A stretch of DNA of 64,000 nt from Desulfatitalea alkaliphila. Lineage in GTDB: Bacteria > Desulfobacterota > Desulfobacteria > Desulfobacterales > Desulfosarcinaceae. Numbering within the stretch: position 1 is the stretch's first letter; every line of letters begins with the position of its first letter. Of the stretch, positions 38,032 through 46,916 are shown in pieces. The DNA lies in NCBI RefSeq assembly GCF_022968795.1, contig NZ_JALJRB010000011.1:1-64000 (forward strand), in the 5' to 3' direction. The translations under genes were made by a program, and so were the position numbers. The notes under the pieces are model-generated. The model worked only from the letters and a program-made list of their open reading frames with translations. It searched no databases and had not been told where the DNA came from.

Positions 38032-39477
38032 ATGACACCATTGCGCTTGTTCATGCTCGCCCTCGTTGCCCTCTTGCTGCTTGCTTCACCGCCGCGGCAG
38101 GACGCGGCCGCCGAGCAGGCCACGGAGGTGGGCACCATCCTGGTGTCCAATCTGAACGTGCGCAGCGGCCCCGGAAGGTCCCACCGCGTGGTGATGCGCC
38201 TGCCCGCGGAAACCCGGGTGCGGGTGCTGGGGCGCGACAGCGGCTGGCTGAAGATCGAACATGGCGGCCGAAGCGGCTACATTCTGCACGACGAGCGTTA
38301 TGTGCGCATCGCCGTCATCGCAGCGCCGGCGCCTGCCGCCGACCGGACCGCTGCGCCGGATCCGGAAAAACGCAAGGCCTTGCGCGCAAAAGCCGATGAA
38401 CTCCAAAAGAAGTTGCAGGCGTCGGCGGCACGCATCGGCACCATGAGCGACCAGGAACAAGCGCTGGTCGATGCGGTGGACGCGGCCGAGAAGGCCCTGG
38501 ACGATGCCCGCCGCCAGGTGCGCGAAACCCGGACGGCCCTGGCGGCCCTGGAAGAAAAACGGGCGTCCGCGCAGCAGGAGCAGACGGCGTTGCAAGAAGC
38601 GATTCGAAGCGGTGAAGCCTATGCCGCCCAACGGTTGGTGGCCCTCTACAAACTGCAGCAGGTGGGCCGGGCGCATCTGCTCGCATCGGCCGATTCGTTT
38701 TTCGATTTTGTCGACCGCAAACGATCCCTGGAACAGATCCTGGACCAGGACGAAGCGTTGCTGCGACAATTGAACAATGACCATGCCCGCCTGGCGGCCG
38801 TGGTGCAGCAGATCCAGAGCGCCCGGGCGGAACAACGCGCGCTGAACGAGGCCCTCGATCAACGCATCGCCCGGCTCGCTGCCGAGCAGGAGAACCGCAG
38901 CGCCCTATTGCGCAAGGTCCGCGGGGCCAAATCCCTGGAGCAGGCCGCCCACAAAGCGCTGCAACAGGCCACCCGCGACCTGGACGGCGCCCTGGCCGCC
39001 TTGGGCCCCACCCCATCGGTGCAGCGGCCCGCGGCCCGCGCAACGGACCAGCCGGCCACCGGCGGCGGCCCCTTCGCCCAATCCAAGGGGTTGCTCAATT
39101 GGCCGGTAAGAGGTAAGATCATTACGTTTTTCGGACCCTACCGCGACGAAAAGGCCGATCTGGTCAATTTTCACAGCGGTATCAACATCCAAGCCGATCG
39201 GGGAGAGCCGATCCGTGCCGTGGCCGACGGATACGCCATTTACGCAAGCTGGTTCAAAGGCTTCGGGAACATGCTGATCATCGACCATGGCGATCACTAC
39301 TACACGGTCTACGCCCACCTGGAGGAAGTGTTCAAGGTCAAGGGCGACCGCATCGAAACGGGTGAAGTGATCGCCACCGTGGGCGACACCGGCTCGCTCA
39401 TGGGACCGGCGCTGCATTTCCAGGTGCGCCATCACGGCAAACCCGTCGACCCGCTGGAATGGATGAACAAAGGATGA
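38032..39477 (+). CDS. EnvC-like murein hydrolase activator with SH3 and degenerate LytM domain
   Basis: A 481-residue exported protein: signal peptide, an SH3b domain (VSNLNVRSGPGRSHRVVMRL, about 35-95), a long coiled coil (about 115-310) and a C-terminal LytM/M23 domain. Its metal-site segment is HSGINIQ (Asp replaced by Asn) and the usual HLH is ALH (GPALHFQV). Loss of these residues is typical of EnvC amidase activators rather than active endopeptidases. It follows ftsX by seven bases and precedes ctpA, so it probably works with FtsEX. The N-terminal SH3 is not part of E. coli EnvC. Confidence 0.88.
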   Translation: MTPLRLFMLALVALLLLASPPRQDAAAEQATEVGTILVSNLNVRSGPGRSHRVVMRLPAETRVRVLGRDSGWLKIEHGGRSGYILHDERYVRIAVIAAPAPAADRTAAPDPEKRKALRAKADELQKKLQASAARIGTMSDQEQALVDAVDAAEKALDDARRQVRETRTALAALEEKRASAQQEQTALQEAIRSGEAYAAQRLVALYKLQQVGRAHLLASADSFFDFVDRKRSLEQILDQDEALLRQLNNDHARLAAVVQQIQSARAEQRALNEALDQRIARLAAEQENRSALLRKVRGAKSLEQAAHKALQQATRDLDGALAALGPTPSVQRPAARATDQPATGGGPFAQSKGLLNWPVRGKIITFFGPYRDEKADLVNFHSGINIQADRGEPIRAVADGYAIYASWFKGFGNMLIIDHGDHYYTVYAHLEEVFKVKGDRIETGEVIATVGDTGSLMGPALHFQVRHHGKPVDPLEWMNKG

Positions 39478-39495
39478 ATTCAAGGAGAACGCGTC

Positions 39496-40836
39496 ATGTT
39501 TCGCTCCCCCGATAAAGCCCGCTGGGTTTTGGCCGGCCTAATCGCCATCGCCCTGGCCCTGTTCGGACCCGGCGCCTACCACAATCTGGCCGCCGACAAG
39601 GAAGATACCTACCAGAGCCTCAAACTGCTCTCCGATGTCATGGACATCGTGCAAAAGAACTATGTGGAAGAAGTGGAGTCCAAAAAGCTGATCGAAAACG
39701 CCATCCAGGGCATGGTCAGTGGCCTCGACCCCCACTCCGCCCTGTTGACCCCCGACGCGCTGCGGGAACTGCAGATCGACACCCAGGGCGAATTCTCCGG
39801 CATCGGCATCCATGTGACCATGCGGGACAACCTGGTGACCGTCATCTCGCCCATCGTCGGCACACCGGCCTACACGGCCGGGATCGCGGCCGGCGACCGG
39901 ATCGTCAAAGTGGATGACACCCCGGTGGACAACCTGACGGAAGCGGTCAAACGGATGCGGGGCCCCAAGGGCACCAAGGTGGTCATCACCATCGTGCGCG
40001 AAGGGGAACCCAAACCCCTGGACTTCACCCTGATCCGGGACGTGATCCCCATCCACAGCGTCAAGGCGACCATCCTCAGTCCGGGCTACGGGTACGTGTG
40101 GGTGACCCACTTTCGCGAAAACACCTACGACGATCTGGTGGCGGCCTTGTCGCAAATGGAAAACACCCAGCCCCCGTTGAAGGGGCTGGTCCTGGACCTG
40201 CGGGACAACCCCGGCGGCGTGCTGGACCAGGCGATCCGCATTTCCGATCTTTTCATGGACGACGGCATCATCATGACCAGCAAGGGCCGCTTGGCCCGCC
40301 ACACCAAAGTGTACCGCGCCACGCGCAACGCCACGCCGCGCACCTATCCCATGGTGGTGCTGATCAACGCCGGCAGCGCCAGCGCCTCGGAAATCGTGGC
40401 CGGCGCCCTGCAAGACAGCAAACGGGCCCTGATCATCGGCACCACCTCCTTCGGCAAGGGATCGGTGCAAGCCATCGAAAACCTGCGCGACGGCTACGGC
40501 CTGAAGTTGACCATCGCCCGCTACTACACCCCCAGCGGCCGGTCCATCCAGGCCAAAGGGGTGGAACCGGACATCGCCGTCGCCCGCGAACCCATCTCCG
40601 AGGCGGTGGTGCAGGCCGACCGCGTGAAGGAGCGGGATCTGGCCAACCACCTGCTCGACGAGGCTTCGGATGCCGCCGACCCCCCCGGTGACGGATCCCC
40701 GGCGGATGCTTTCAAGGCGATCTCCGCGCGGCTGGGTCCCTTGGATGCCGAGCAGTTGAAGAAGGACAACCAGGTGCAAAGGGCGCTGGACATCCTGGTC
40801 GGCTACGACATCTTCAACAAACTGGGCAATGAGTAA
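39496..40836 (+). CDS. ctpA: Carboxyl-terminal processing protease (S41 family)
   Basis: A 446-residue S41 peptidase with an N-terminal membrane anchor or signal, PDZ domain (about 95-175, FSGIGIHVTMRDNLVTVISP) and catalytic domain. The Ser is in INAGSASASEIVAGAL and the Lys in TTSFGKGSVQAI. It acts in the periplasm on C-termini of proteins, often peptidoglycan enzymes. It overlaps the next gene by eight bases. Its position after an EnvC-like gene is common. Confidence 0.94.
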   Translation: MFRSPDKARWVLAGLIAIALALFGPGAYHNLAADKEDTYQSLKLLSDVMDIVQKNYVEEVESKKLIENAIQGMVSGLDPHSALLTPDALRELQIDTQGEFSGIGIHVTMRDNLVTVISPIVGTPAYTAGIAAGDRIVKVDDTPVDNLTEAVKRMRGPKGTKVVITIVREGEPKPLDFTLIRDVIPIHSVKATILSPGYGYVWVTHFRENTYDDLVAALSQMENTQPPLKGLVLDLRDNPGGVLDQAIRISDLFMDDGIIMTSKGRLARHTKVYRATRNATPRTYPMVVLINAGSASASEIVAGALQDSKRALIIGTTSFGKGSVQAIENLRDGYGLKLTIARYYTPSGRSIQAKGVEPDIAVAREPISEAVVQADRVKERDLANHLLDEASDAADPPGDGSPADAFKAISARLGPLDAEQLKKDNQVQRALDILVGYDIFNKLGNE

Positions 40837-41905
40837 GTCCAGCGGCAAGTCCGCCCCACGGAAGAAGCGTTCCGCCGCCAAGCCCGCACCGCGCAAAAAG
40901 CGGCCCACCGGCAAGGCTTCACCGGCACCGCAACTTTATAAGGCCGCTGTCGTCGTGCTTGTGCTGCTGGCGCTGGTGATCGCGGCCGGCGTTCTGTCCC
41001 GGCAGCTGTTGCACCGCCCGGCGCCGCCCGCCCGAAGCGCCGTGGCACCGGTGCAGCGGATGCCCGTCCCGCCGCCGCCACCTTCGGTGCAACCGCCGGA
41101 AAAACCGGTCTACGAAGTGTTCCCCAAAACCCCGCCGCCGGCCGAGCCACCACCCGTCACCCCCCGGGTGCCGCGGGTGAGCCCGCCGCTGGTGGCCATC
41201 ATCGTGGATGACATCGGCTATGATCGCCCCATGGCCCGTCGGTTTCTCGATCTGAACATCCCGTTGACCTTCTCCGTGCTGCCCTATGCGCCCTTCAACC
41301 GCACCATTCTGCCCGCCGCACGGGACAAGGGCATCGAAATCATGCTCCATCTGCCCATGGAGCCCGACGAATATCCCGCGGTGCAACCCGGCCCCGGCGC
41401 GCTGCTGGGCAGCATGACCCCGGACCAGTTGATCGCCCAACTGGAAACCAACCTGGATCAATTCCACCATCTGGCGGGCGTCAACAACCACATGGGCTCC
41501 AAGCTGTCCACCTCCCCGGAGCACCTGCGCCAAATCTTCTCCATTCTCAAAAAGCGCGATTTGTTTTACATCGACAGCCGCACCACGGCCAAAACCGTGG
41601 CCAAGCCATCGGCCCGCCTGCTGCAACTGCCCTTTGCCGAGCGGGATATCTTCATCGATCACCTGGACGATCCGGGCTTCATCCAGGCCCAGATGGAGCG
41701 CCTGATCCAGCGGGCGGAAAAGCAGGGCCACGCCATCGGCATCGCCCACCCCCACGAAAACACCTACCAGGTGCTCAAAAGCTTTGTGCCGCAACTCAGG
41801 GAGCAAGTAACCCTGGTCTCCGCCTCCACCGTCGTGAACCACATCATGGCCATCGAAGCCGCCGCCGAGGCGGCCCAAGCGCATGGCGCAGCCCTTCCTC
41901 GCTAA
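40829..41905 (+). CDS. Divergent polysaccharide deacetylase (YibQ-like)
   Basis: A 358-residue protein: a basic N-terminus, one membrane segment (about 32-52, VVVLVLLALVIAAGVL), a Pro-rich linker (about 60-120) and a divergent polysaccharide deacetylase domain from about 125 (VAIIVDDIGYD, MLHLPMEP, NNHMGSKLS, GIAHPHENT). The E. coli relative YibQ also sits beside envC. It is predicted to act on peptidoglycan sugars in the periplasm, but the family has no firm biochemical assignment. Confidence 0.88.
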   Translation: MSKSSGKSAPRKKRSAAKPAPRKKRPTGKASPAPQLYKAAVVVLVLLALVIAAGVLSRQLLHRPAPPARSAVAPVQRMPVPPPPPSVQPPEKPVYEVFPKTPPPAEPPPVTPRVPRVSPPLVAIIVDDIGYDRPMARRFLDLNIPLTFSVLPYAPFNRTILPAARDKGIEIMLHLPMEPDEYPAVQPGPGALLGSMTPDQLIAQLETNLDQFHHLAGVNNHMGSKLSTSPEHLRQIFSILKKRDLFYIDSRTTAKTVAKPSARLLQLPFAERDIFIDHLDDPGFIQAQMERLIQRAEKQGHAIGIAHPHENTYQVLKSFVPQLREQVTLVSASTVVNHIMAIEAAAEAAQAHGAALPR

Positions 41906-41961
41906 CCGGGATCGGTAGGAGAACGACGTTCCGTGCTCGAACGGGCCATTCGGGGCAACCC

Positions 41962-41985
41962 GGGCACGGCGTGCCGTGCCCCTAC
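41962..41985. repeat. Palindromic element with CTAC tail, copy 1
   Basis: GGGCACGGC, GT, GCCGTGCCC followed by CTACGGG. The same core is at 44253 and 44395, and a related one with a different stem at 49688. It is REP-like. Confidence 0.75.
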
Positions 41986-42024
41986 GGGTGGATCGAACGC
42001 ACCGGGGATAATCACAACCTCCCA

Positions 42025-42078
42025 ACACAACCAACCCAACAAACACAACAAACCCGATAAACACAATCAACACAACCA
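42025..42078 (+). repeat. Nonamer array (six units) upstream of htpG
   Basis: Six tandem nine-base units: ACACAACCA, ACCCAACAA, ACACAACAA, ACCCGATAA, ACACAATCA, ACACAACCA. All purines are A except one G, so there is strong strand asymmetry. It ends 11 bases before the sigma-32-type promoter. Confidence 0.85.
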
Positions 42079-42088
42079 CTCGCGCACA

Positions 42089-42118
42089 CCTTGACAAATC
42101 GGAAAAATGCCCCATTAT
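42089..42118 (+). promoter_or_regulatory. Sigma-32-type heat-shock promoter of htpG
   Basis: CCTTGACAA at 42089-42097, a spacer of about 13 bases and CCCCATTAT at 42110-42118 match the sigma-32 (RpoH) consensus CTTGAAA...CCCCATNTA closely. It lies about 55 bases before the htpG ATG. Confidence 0.8.
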
Positions 42119-42174
42119 TGCCTCGAAATAACTGTAAAAAGGACATTTTTTCAAACGGCAGCAAAGGAGCATCC

Positions 42175-44112
42175 ATGGAAGGCACCCCACAGACCCACGA
42201 ATTCAAAACCGAAGTACGCCAAGTCCTCAACCTGATCATCAACTCCCTCTATTCCAACCAGGAAATCTTTCTGCGGGAGTTGATTTCCAATGCATCGGAC
42301 GCCATCGACAAAGTGCGTTTCCAGTCCCAAACCGATCCGGACATCCTCAATGGCGACAGCGACTTCAAAATCAAGATTCGCCCCGACGGCATCGCCCGAA
42401 CCCTGGAGATCAGCGACAACGGCATCGGCATGACCCACGACGAAGTGATGGAGAATATCGGCACCATCGCCAAGAGCGGCACGGCAGGCTTTCTGGAGAT
42501 GCTCGAACAGGCCAAAAGCGCCGATGTGCTCACCCCGGAACTGATCGGCCAGTTCGGCGTCGGTTTCTACAGCGCCTTCATGGTGGCGGAGAAGATCACC
42601 CTGGTAACCCGCGCCGCCGGCGCCACGCCGGACCAGGCGGTGCGCTGGGAATCCAGCGGCGACGGCACCTTCACCGTTGCGCCGGCCCACCGCGACCAGC
42701 GCGGCACCACCATCACCCTGGCGCTGAAAAAGGGGGACAAGGACGATCCCGATTACACCGATCAATGGTCGATCCGCCGCATCGTCAAACAACACTCCGA
42801 TTTCGTGGCCTACCCCATCGTCATGGATGTAGAAAAAGAGGTGCCCATACCGGACAACGAACAAATCAAGGACAAGGAGGGCAAGCCCATCGGCGAAACC
42901 ACGCGCCGGGTGGTGGAAGAAGAGACCCTCAACGCCATGAAGGCCATCTGGACCCAACCCAAGGATACGGTGGACGACAAGACCCACGAGGAATTCTACA
43001 AGCACCTGGCCCACGACTGGAACCCGCCCCTGGCCCGGCTGCACCTCAAGTTCGAAGGCGCCACCGAATACGATGCCCTGCTGTACATCCCCTCCCAGGC
43101 CCCCTTCGACCTGTTCCAGCCGGAGCGGCGCCACGGCATTCAGCTCTACTGCAAGCGGGTTTTCATCATGGAGGATTGCAAGGCCCTGATGCCCGAATAC
43201 CTGCGTTTCGTCAAAGGGGTGGTCGACGCGCCCGACCTGAACCTCAACGTCAGCCGCGAGATCCTGCAGCAGGACCGCCTGGTGATCAACATCCGCAACA
43301 ACCTGGTCAACAAACTGCTGGAGCTGCTGGGCAAAATGACCACCGAAGATTACGAGAAGTTCTACGAACAGTTCGGCGCCGTAATCAAGGAGGGCATTTA
43401 CAGCGACAGCAACAAGCGCACCAAGCTGGCCGCCCTGGCGCGCTACAAAACCACCCGCTCCGACGGCGCCTGGGTCGGCCTGGACGACTACATCAAGCGC
43501 ATGCAGCCGGATCAGAAGGCGATCTACTACATCACCGGCGATGACATGAACGCCCTGATCAACAGCCCGCATTTGGAAAAACTCAAGGAGAAGTCCTACG
43601 AAGTGTTGCTGATGGTGGATCCGGTGGACGAATGGGTCATGCAGGTGCTGACCGAATACGACGGCAAGCCGTTCAAAAGCGCCGAAAAGGGCGACCTGGA
43701 GCTGGAAGATGCCGCCGACGAAACCGACAAGGAAGCCTACAACGCGCTGTTCGGTTTTATCAAAGGCCAACTGGCCGCCAAAATCAAGGAAGTCAAAGCC
43801 TCCGCCCGGCTGAAGGATTCGGTGGCCTGCCTCTCGGGCGACAACTACGACATGAGCGCCTACATGGAAAAGCTGCTCAAGGCCGCGGGCCAAAAACCGC
43901 CCGAAGTGCAGCGCGTGCTGGAACTCAACATGGCCCATCCGGTGATGGCCAAAATCAAAACCCTCTACGAAAACGACCGGGACAACCCCGCCCTCAATGA
44001 CTACTGCCACATGCTGTACGACCTGGCGGTGGTCGCCGAAGGGGGCAAACTGGAAAACCCGGCCCGCTTCTCCCGCATGGTGGGCGACGTGCTCACGCGG
44101 GCCATTCCGTAG
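42175..44112 (+). CDS. htpG: Chaperone protein HtpG (Hsp90)
   Basis: A 645-residue Hsp90: N-terminal GHKL ATPase ([35 protein letters not shown]), a middle domain with [15 protein letters not shown] and a C-terminal dimerisation domain. It folds and stabilises client proteins. The ATG at 42175 has AAGGAG upstream; longer in-frame extension into the leader is not family-like. Confidence 0.97.
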   Translation: MEGTPQTHEFKTEVRQVLNLIINSLYSNQEIFLRELISNASDAIDKVRFQSQTDPDILNGDSDFKIKIRPDGIARTLEISDNGIGMTHDEVMENIGTIAKSGTAGFLEMLEQAKSADVLTPELIGQFGVGFYSAFMVAEKITLVTRAAGATPDQAVRWESSGDGTFTVAPAHRDQRGTTITLALKKGDKDDPDYTDQWSIRRIVKQHSDFVAYPIVMDVEKEVPIPDNEQIKDKEGKPIGETTRRVVEEETLNAMKAIWTQPKDTVDDKTHEEFYKHLAHDWNPPLARLHLKFEGATEYDALLYIPSQAPFDLFQPERRHGIQLYCKRVFIMEDCKALMPEYLRFVKGVVDAPDLNLNVSREILQQDRLVINIRNNLVNKLLELLGKMTTEDYEKFYEQFGAVIKEGIYSDSNKRTKLAALARYKTTRSDGAWVGLDDYIKRMQPDQKAIYYITGDDMNALINSPHLEKLKEKSYEVLLMVDPVDEWVMQVLTEYDGKPFKSAEKGDLELEDAADETDKEAYNALFGFIKGQLAAKIKEVKASARLKDSVACLSGDNYDMSAYMEKLLKAAGQKPPEVQRVLELNMAHPVMAKIKTLYENDRDNPALNDYCHMLYDLAVVAEGGKLENPARFSRMVGDVLTRAIP

Positions 44113-44252
44113 AGCGAGGATGGGTGCCTCCTATCTGTCCACGACCGGGTATCCCCCGCAACGGTCCGATATGCCGCACCCCATAACGGTCGATGATCCA
44201 CTGCAATTGCCCGGCATGCCGCACCCCGAACGGGCTCGCGTTTCCCCCGTAG

Positions 44253-44272
44253 GGGCACGGCATGCCGTGCCC
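44253..44272. repeat. Palindromic element, copy 2 (inverted, GTAGG before it)
   Basis: GGGCACGGCATGCCGTGCCC is a perfect 20-base palindrome preceded by CCGTAG, i.e. the CTAC tail lies on the minus strand. Confidence 0.8.
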
Positions 44273-44394
44273 GGGTTCGCATTCCGCCACCGCCGTTCCA
44301 TCCGATTGCAGGAACATGATCCATCTTGCAGAGGCGCCTGCCCTGCGATGATGCCGGCTTGTTTTCACGGCATTATTCTTATTGCCACCGCCGA

Positions 44395-44418
44395 GGGCAC
44401 GGCGTGCCGTGCCCCTAC
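44395..44418. repeat. Palindromic element with CTAC tail, copy 3
   Basis: The same 20-base core as at 41962 (central GT), followed by CTACAGGG, in the plus orientation. Confidence 0.8.
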
Positions 44419-44476
44419 AGGGCGGGCATGCAGGGGAAGATCGTAGCGCCGGCGGTCGGCCGGCAGCACGAATCAT

Positions 44477-44505
44477 TTGACAATTTCATGTCCGCCCGTT
44501 ACAAG
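44477..44505 (+). promoter_or_regulatory. Candidate promoter for the histidine kinase gene
   Basis: TTGACA at 44477-44482, 17 bases, then TACAAG at 44500-44505. It would leave a leader of about 140 bases before the ATG at 44648. Sequence match only. Confidence 0.5.
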
Positions 44506-44647
44506 AAAGCATATCATCAGGGTCTGTTCGGGTGACCGCGGATCAATTGCAACGGAGTGGACGGGACCTGTCCGGCGGTCAATGGAAACATCATCGATCC
44601 ACTGAATCTCCGTGGGGCGCAATGGGTGACCTTTCGGTGTTCAACGG

Positions 44648-46903
44648 ATGAACGGATTGCACACGACCCTCGATCCAGGCTTCATGCCCCATTTGCATCA
44701 ACCGTATACGATCCTGCTCCTCACCGCCGTGGGCCTCTCCATGGCGCTGGTGGTCGGGGTGCTGCGATATCGACCCAACCTGGGCACCCGCGCCTTCGCC
44801 GTGCTGATGGGTGCGGTGGCCATGTGGGCCTTCGTCACCCTGTTCGAAGTGATCGCCGCCGATTTGCCCACCAAAACCTTCAGCGGCAGCCTCAAATATC
44901 TGTTCATCGTCATCGTGCCGGTGGCCTTTTTCATTTTCGCCCTCTATTACGCCAACCGTCTGCGCCGCTTGCGTCCGGCCTTGTTGGCCGCCCTGTCGGT
45001 CATTCCGGTGGTGACCCTGCTGATGGTCATCACCAATGGCCACCATCACCTGATGTTTGAAACACTGGGGCTGCACCAGACCGAGCATTTCACCCTGGTC
45101 CAGCGCACCTTCGGGCCCTGGTTCTGGGTACACACCGCTTATTCCTACAGTCTGCTGCTGCTGGGGTCCGTCTTTCTGGCCAAATCCTTGATCGACGCGC
45201 CCCGTCTCTACCGCAGTCAGGTCGTTTCCCTGATCGTCGCCGTCTTGACCCCCTGGATTTTCAACCTGCTGTTTCTGTCCGGCGCCGGACCAATGCCCCA
45301 CCTCGACCTGACCCCCTTCGCCTTCAGTATCAGCGGCCTGGCGGTCATGTGGGGACTGGTGCGCTATCGTTTGCTGGATGTGGTGCCCATCGCGCGGGAT
45401 GTGGTCGTGCAGCACATGAGCGACGCCCTGATCGTGCTGGACGACGACCAGCGCATTCTCGACCTCAACGGAGCCGCCCTCGCCATCACCGGCGCCAAAG
45501 ACAAGGCCCCCATCGGTCACAAGGCCAACCGGGTGTTCGGCTGGTGGCCGCCTTCGACCTCTTCCGGCGCCGCCGGCAAACTCGGTTTACCCGCGGTCAT
45601 CGATCTGGAAAGCGACGGTGTCCAGCGGCGCATGCAGGTCACTGAATCGGTGCTGCACCATGATCGGCGCCGCCTCGGCCACCTGGTCCTGTTGCGGGAC
45701 ATCACCGAAGAGAGCCGGTTGCAGGAGCAGTTGCTGCAATCCCAGAAAATGGAGGCCATCGGCACCCTGGCCGGGGGCATCGCCCACGACTTCAACAACC
45801 TGCTGATGGGCATGCAGGCCAATGTGTCCCTGCTCCGGCTGGATGCCGCAACCGACGGTCCCGCCCGCGAAAAGCTGCGGCGCATCGAAAACCAGATTCA
45901 GTCCGGCGCCGCCCTGACCCGTCAGTTGCTCGGCTATGCCCGCAAGGGCAAATACGTGACCACCACCGTCGATATGCATCACCTGATCCAAGAGGCCCTG
46001 GAGGTGGTCCAGCGCACCAACAAGCACATCACCGTGCGCCACACCCCGCTCCCCTCACCGGCCCTGCTGGAGGCCGACCGCGGCCAGATGGAACTGGTGC
46101 TGCTCAACCTGTTTGTCAATGCGGTGGATGCCATGCCCAAGGGAGGCGAGCTGCAGGTGGCCACGCGACCGGTGATCCATGGTGAAGCGGCCGACCGGTG
46201 GCCCGACTTGGCGCCGGGGAACTATATCGAGATAACGGTGCGCGATACGGGGCAGGGAATGGATCCCGAAACCATGGCGCGCATTTTCGAACCCTTTTTC
46301 ACCACCAAGGAGATCGGGCGCGGCACGGGACTGGGACTGGCTTCGGTGTACGGCGTGGTCAAAAACCACCAGGGGCACATCCAGGTGGATTCCAAGGAGG
46401 GCGAGGGATCGACCTTCACCCTGCTGTTGCCCGCATCGGCCGAAAAGGCGCTGGCGCCATGCGCCGCGGCGGCGAACGGGGGCGAGGATCCGTCCAACGG
46501 CCGCAAGATCCTCATCGTGGACGACGAAAGTACCATTTTGGAGCTGCTGGGCGAGATGGTGCAGAGCCTCGGTTTCACCCCCCTGCTGGCCGGCGAGGGG
46601 CCTGCGGCGGTCAAGCTTTATAGCGAGCACCACGCTTCCATCGATCTGGTGCTGCTGGACATGGTGATGCCCTACATGGACGGACGCGATGTGTTCGATG
46701 GCCTGACGGCTGTTCATCCCGGCTTACGGGTGATCGTGGCCAGCGGCCAAGCCCCCAACGGCCGGTGGGGGCACATCCTGCAAGGCGGCCCCCACCAGTT
46801 CCTCAAAAAACCGTTCACCCGGGACGATCTGTCCCGGGCGGTGCAACGGGTCATGGCCGAAGACGGTTCAAACGCCTGCGGTATTGCATCGGTTCCGTCC
46901 TGA
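44648..46903 (+). CDS. Hybrid histidine kinase with 7TM input and C-terminal receiver
   Basis: A 751-residue protein: seven N-terminal membrane helices (about 15-240), a PAS domain (about 255-365, SDALIVLDDDQRILDLNGAAL), HisKA with the phospho-His in GIAHDFNNLLMGM, HATPase (NLFVNAVDAMPKGG, DTGQGMDPE, GTGLGLASVYGVVKNHQG) and a receiver domain (ILIVDDES, VLLDMVMPYMDG, KKPF). No partner regulator is adjacent. The input helices are of the same 7TM type as in the GGDEF protein at 29984. No strong ribosome site precedes the ATG; 44684 is an alternative. Confidence 0.9.
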   Translation: MNGLHTTLDPGFMPHLHQPYTILLLTAVGLSMALVVGVLRYRPNLGTRAFAVLMGAVAMWAFVTLFEVIAADLPTKTFSGSLKYLFIVIVPVAFFIFALYYANRLRRLRPALLAALSVIPVVTLLMVITNGHHHLMFETLGLHQTEHFTLVQRTFGPWFWVHTAYSYSLLLLGSVFLAKSLIDAPRLYRSQVVSLIVAVLTPWIFNLLFLSGAGPMPHLDLTPFAFSISGLAVMWGLVRYRLLDVVPIARDVVVQHMSDALIVLDDDQRILDLNGAALAITGAKDKAPIGHKANRVFGWWPPSTSSGAAGKLGLPAVIDLESDGVQRRMQVTESVLHHDRRRLGHLVLLRDITEESRLQEQLLQSQKMEAIGTLAGGIAHDFNNLLMGMQANVSLLRLDAATDGPAREKLRRIENQIQSGAALTRQLLGYARKGKYVTTTVDMHHLIQEALEVVQRTNKHITVRHTPLPSPALLEADRGQMELVLLNLFVNAVDAMPKGGELQVATRPVIHGEAADRWPDLAPGNYIEITVRDTGQGMDPETMARIFEPFFTTKEIGRGTGLGLASVYGVVKNHQGHIQVDSKEGEGSTFTLLLPASAEKALAPCAAAANGGEDPSNGRKILIVDDESTILELLGEMVQSLGFTPLLAGEGPAAVKLYSEHHASIDLVLLDMVMPYMDGRDVFDGLTAVHPGLRVIVASGQAPNGRWGHILQGGPHQFLKKPFTRDDLSRAVQRVMAEDGSNACGIASVPS

Positions 46904-46916
46904 CGACGGCCATCAA

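Larger units (their letters stand above)
44113..44647. other. Repeat-rich intergenic region between htpG and the histidine kinase
   Basis: This 535-base region holds two REP-like palindromes, several GCATGCCGCACCCC-type segments (about 44165-44226) and a candidate promoter at 44477. No credible gene. Confidence 0.65.

Noticed and set aside
42151-44010. 619-residue open frame opposite htpG
   Set aside because: Antisense to a complete Hsp90 gene.
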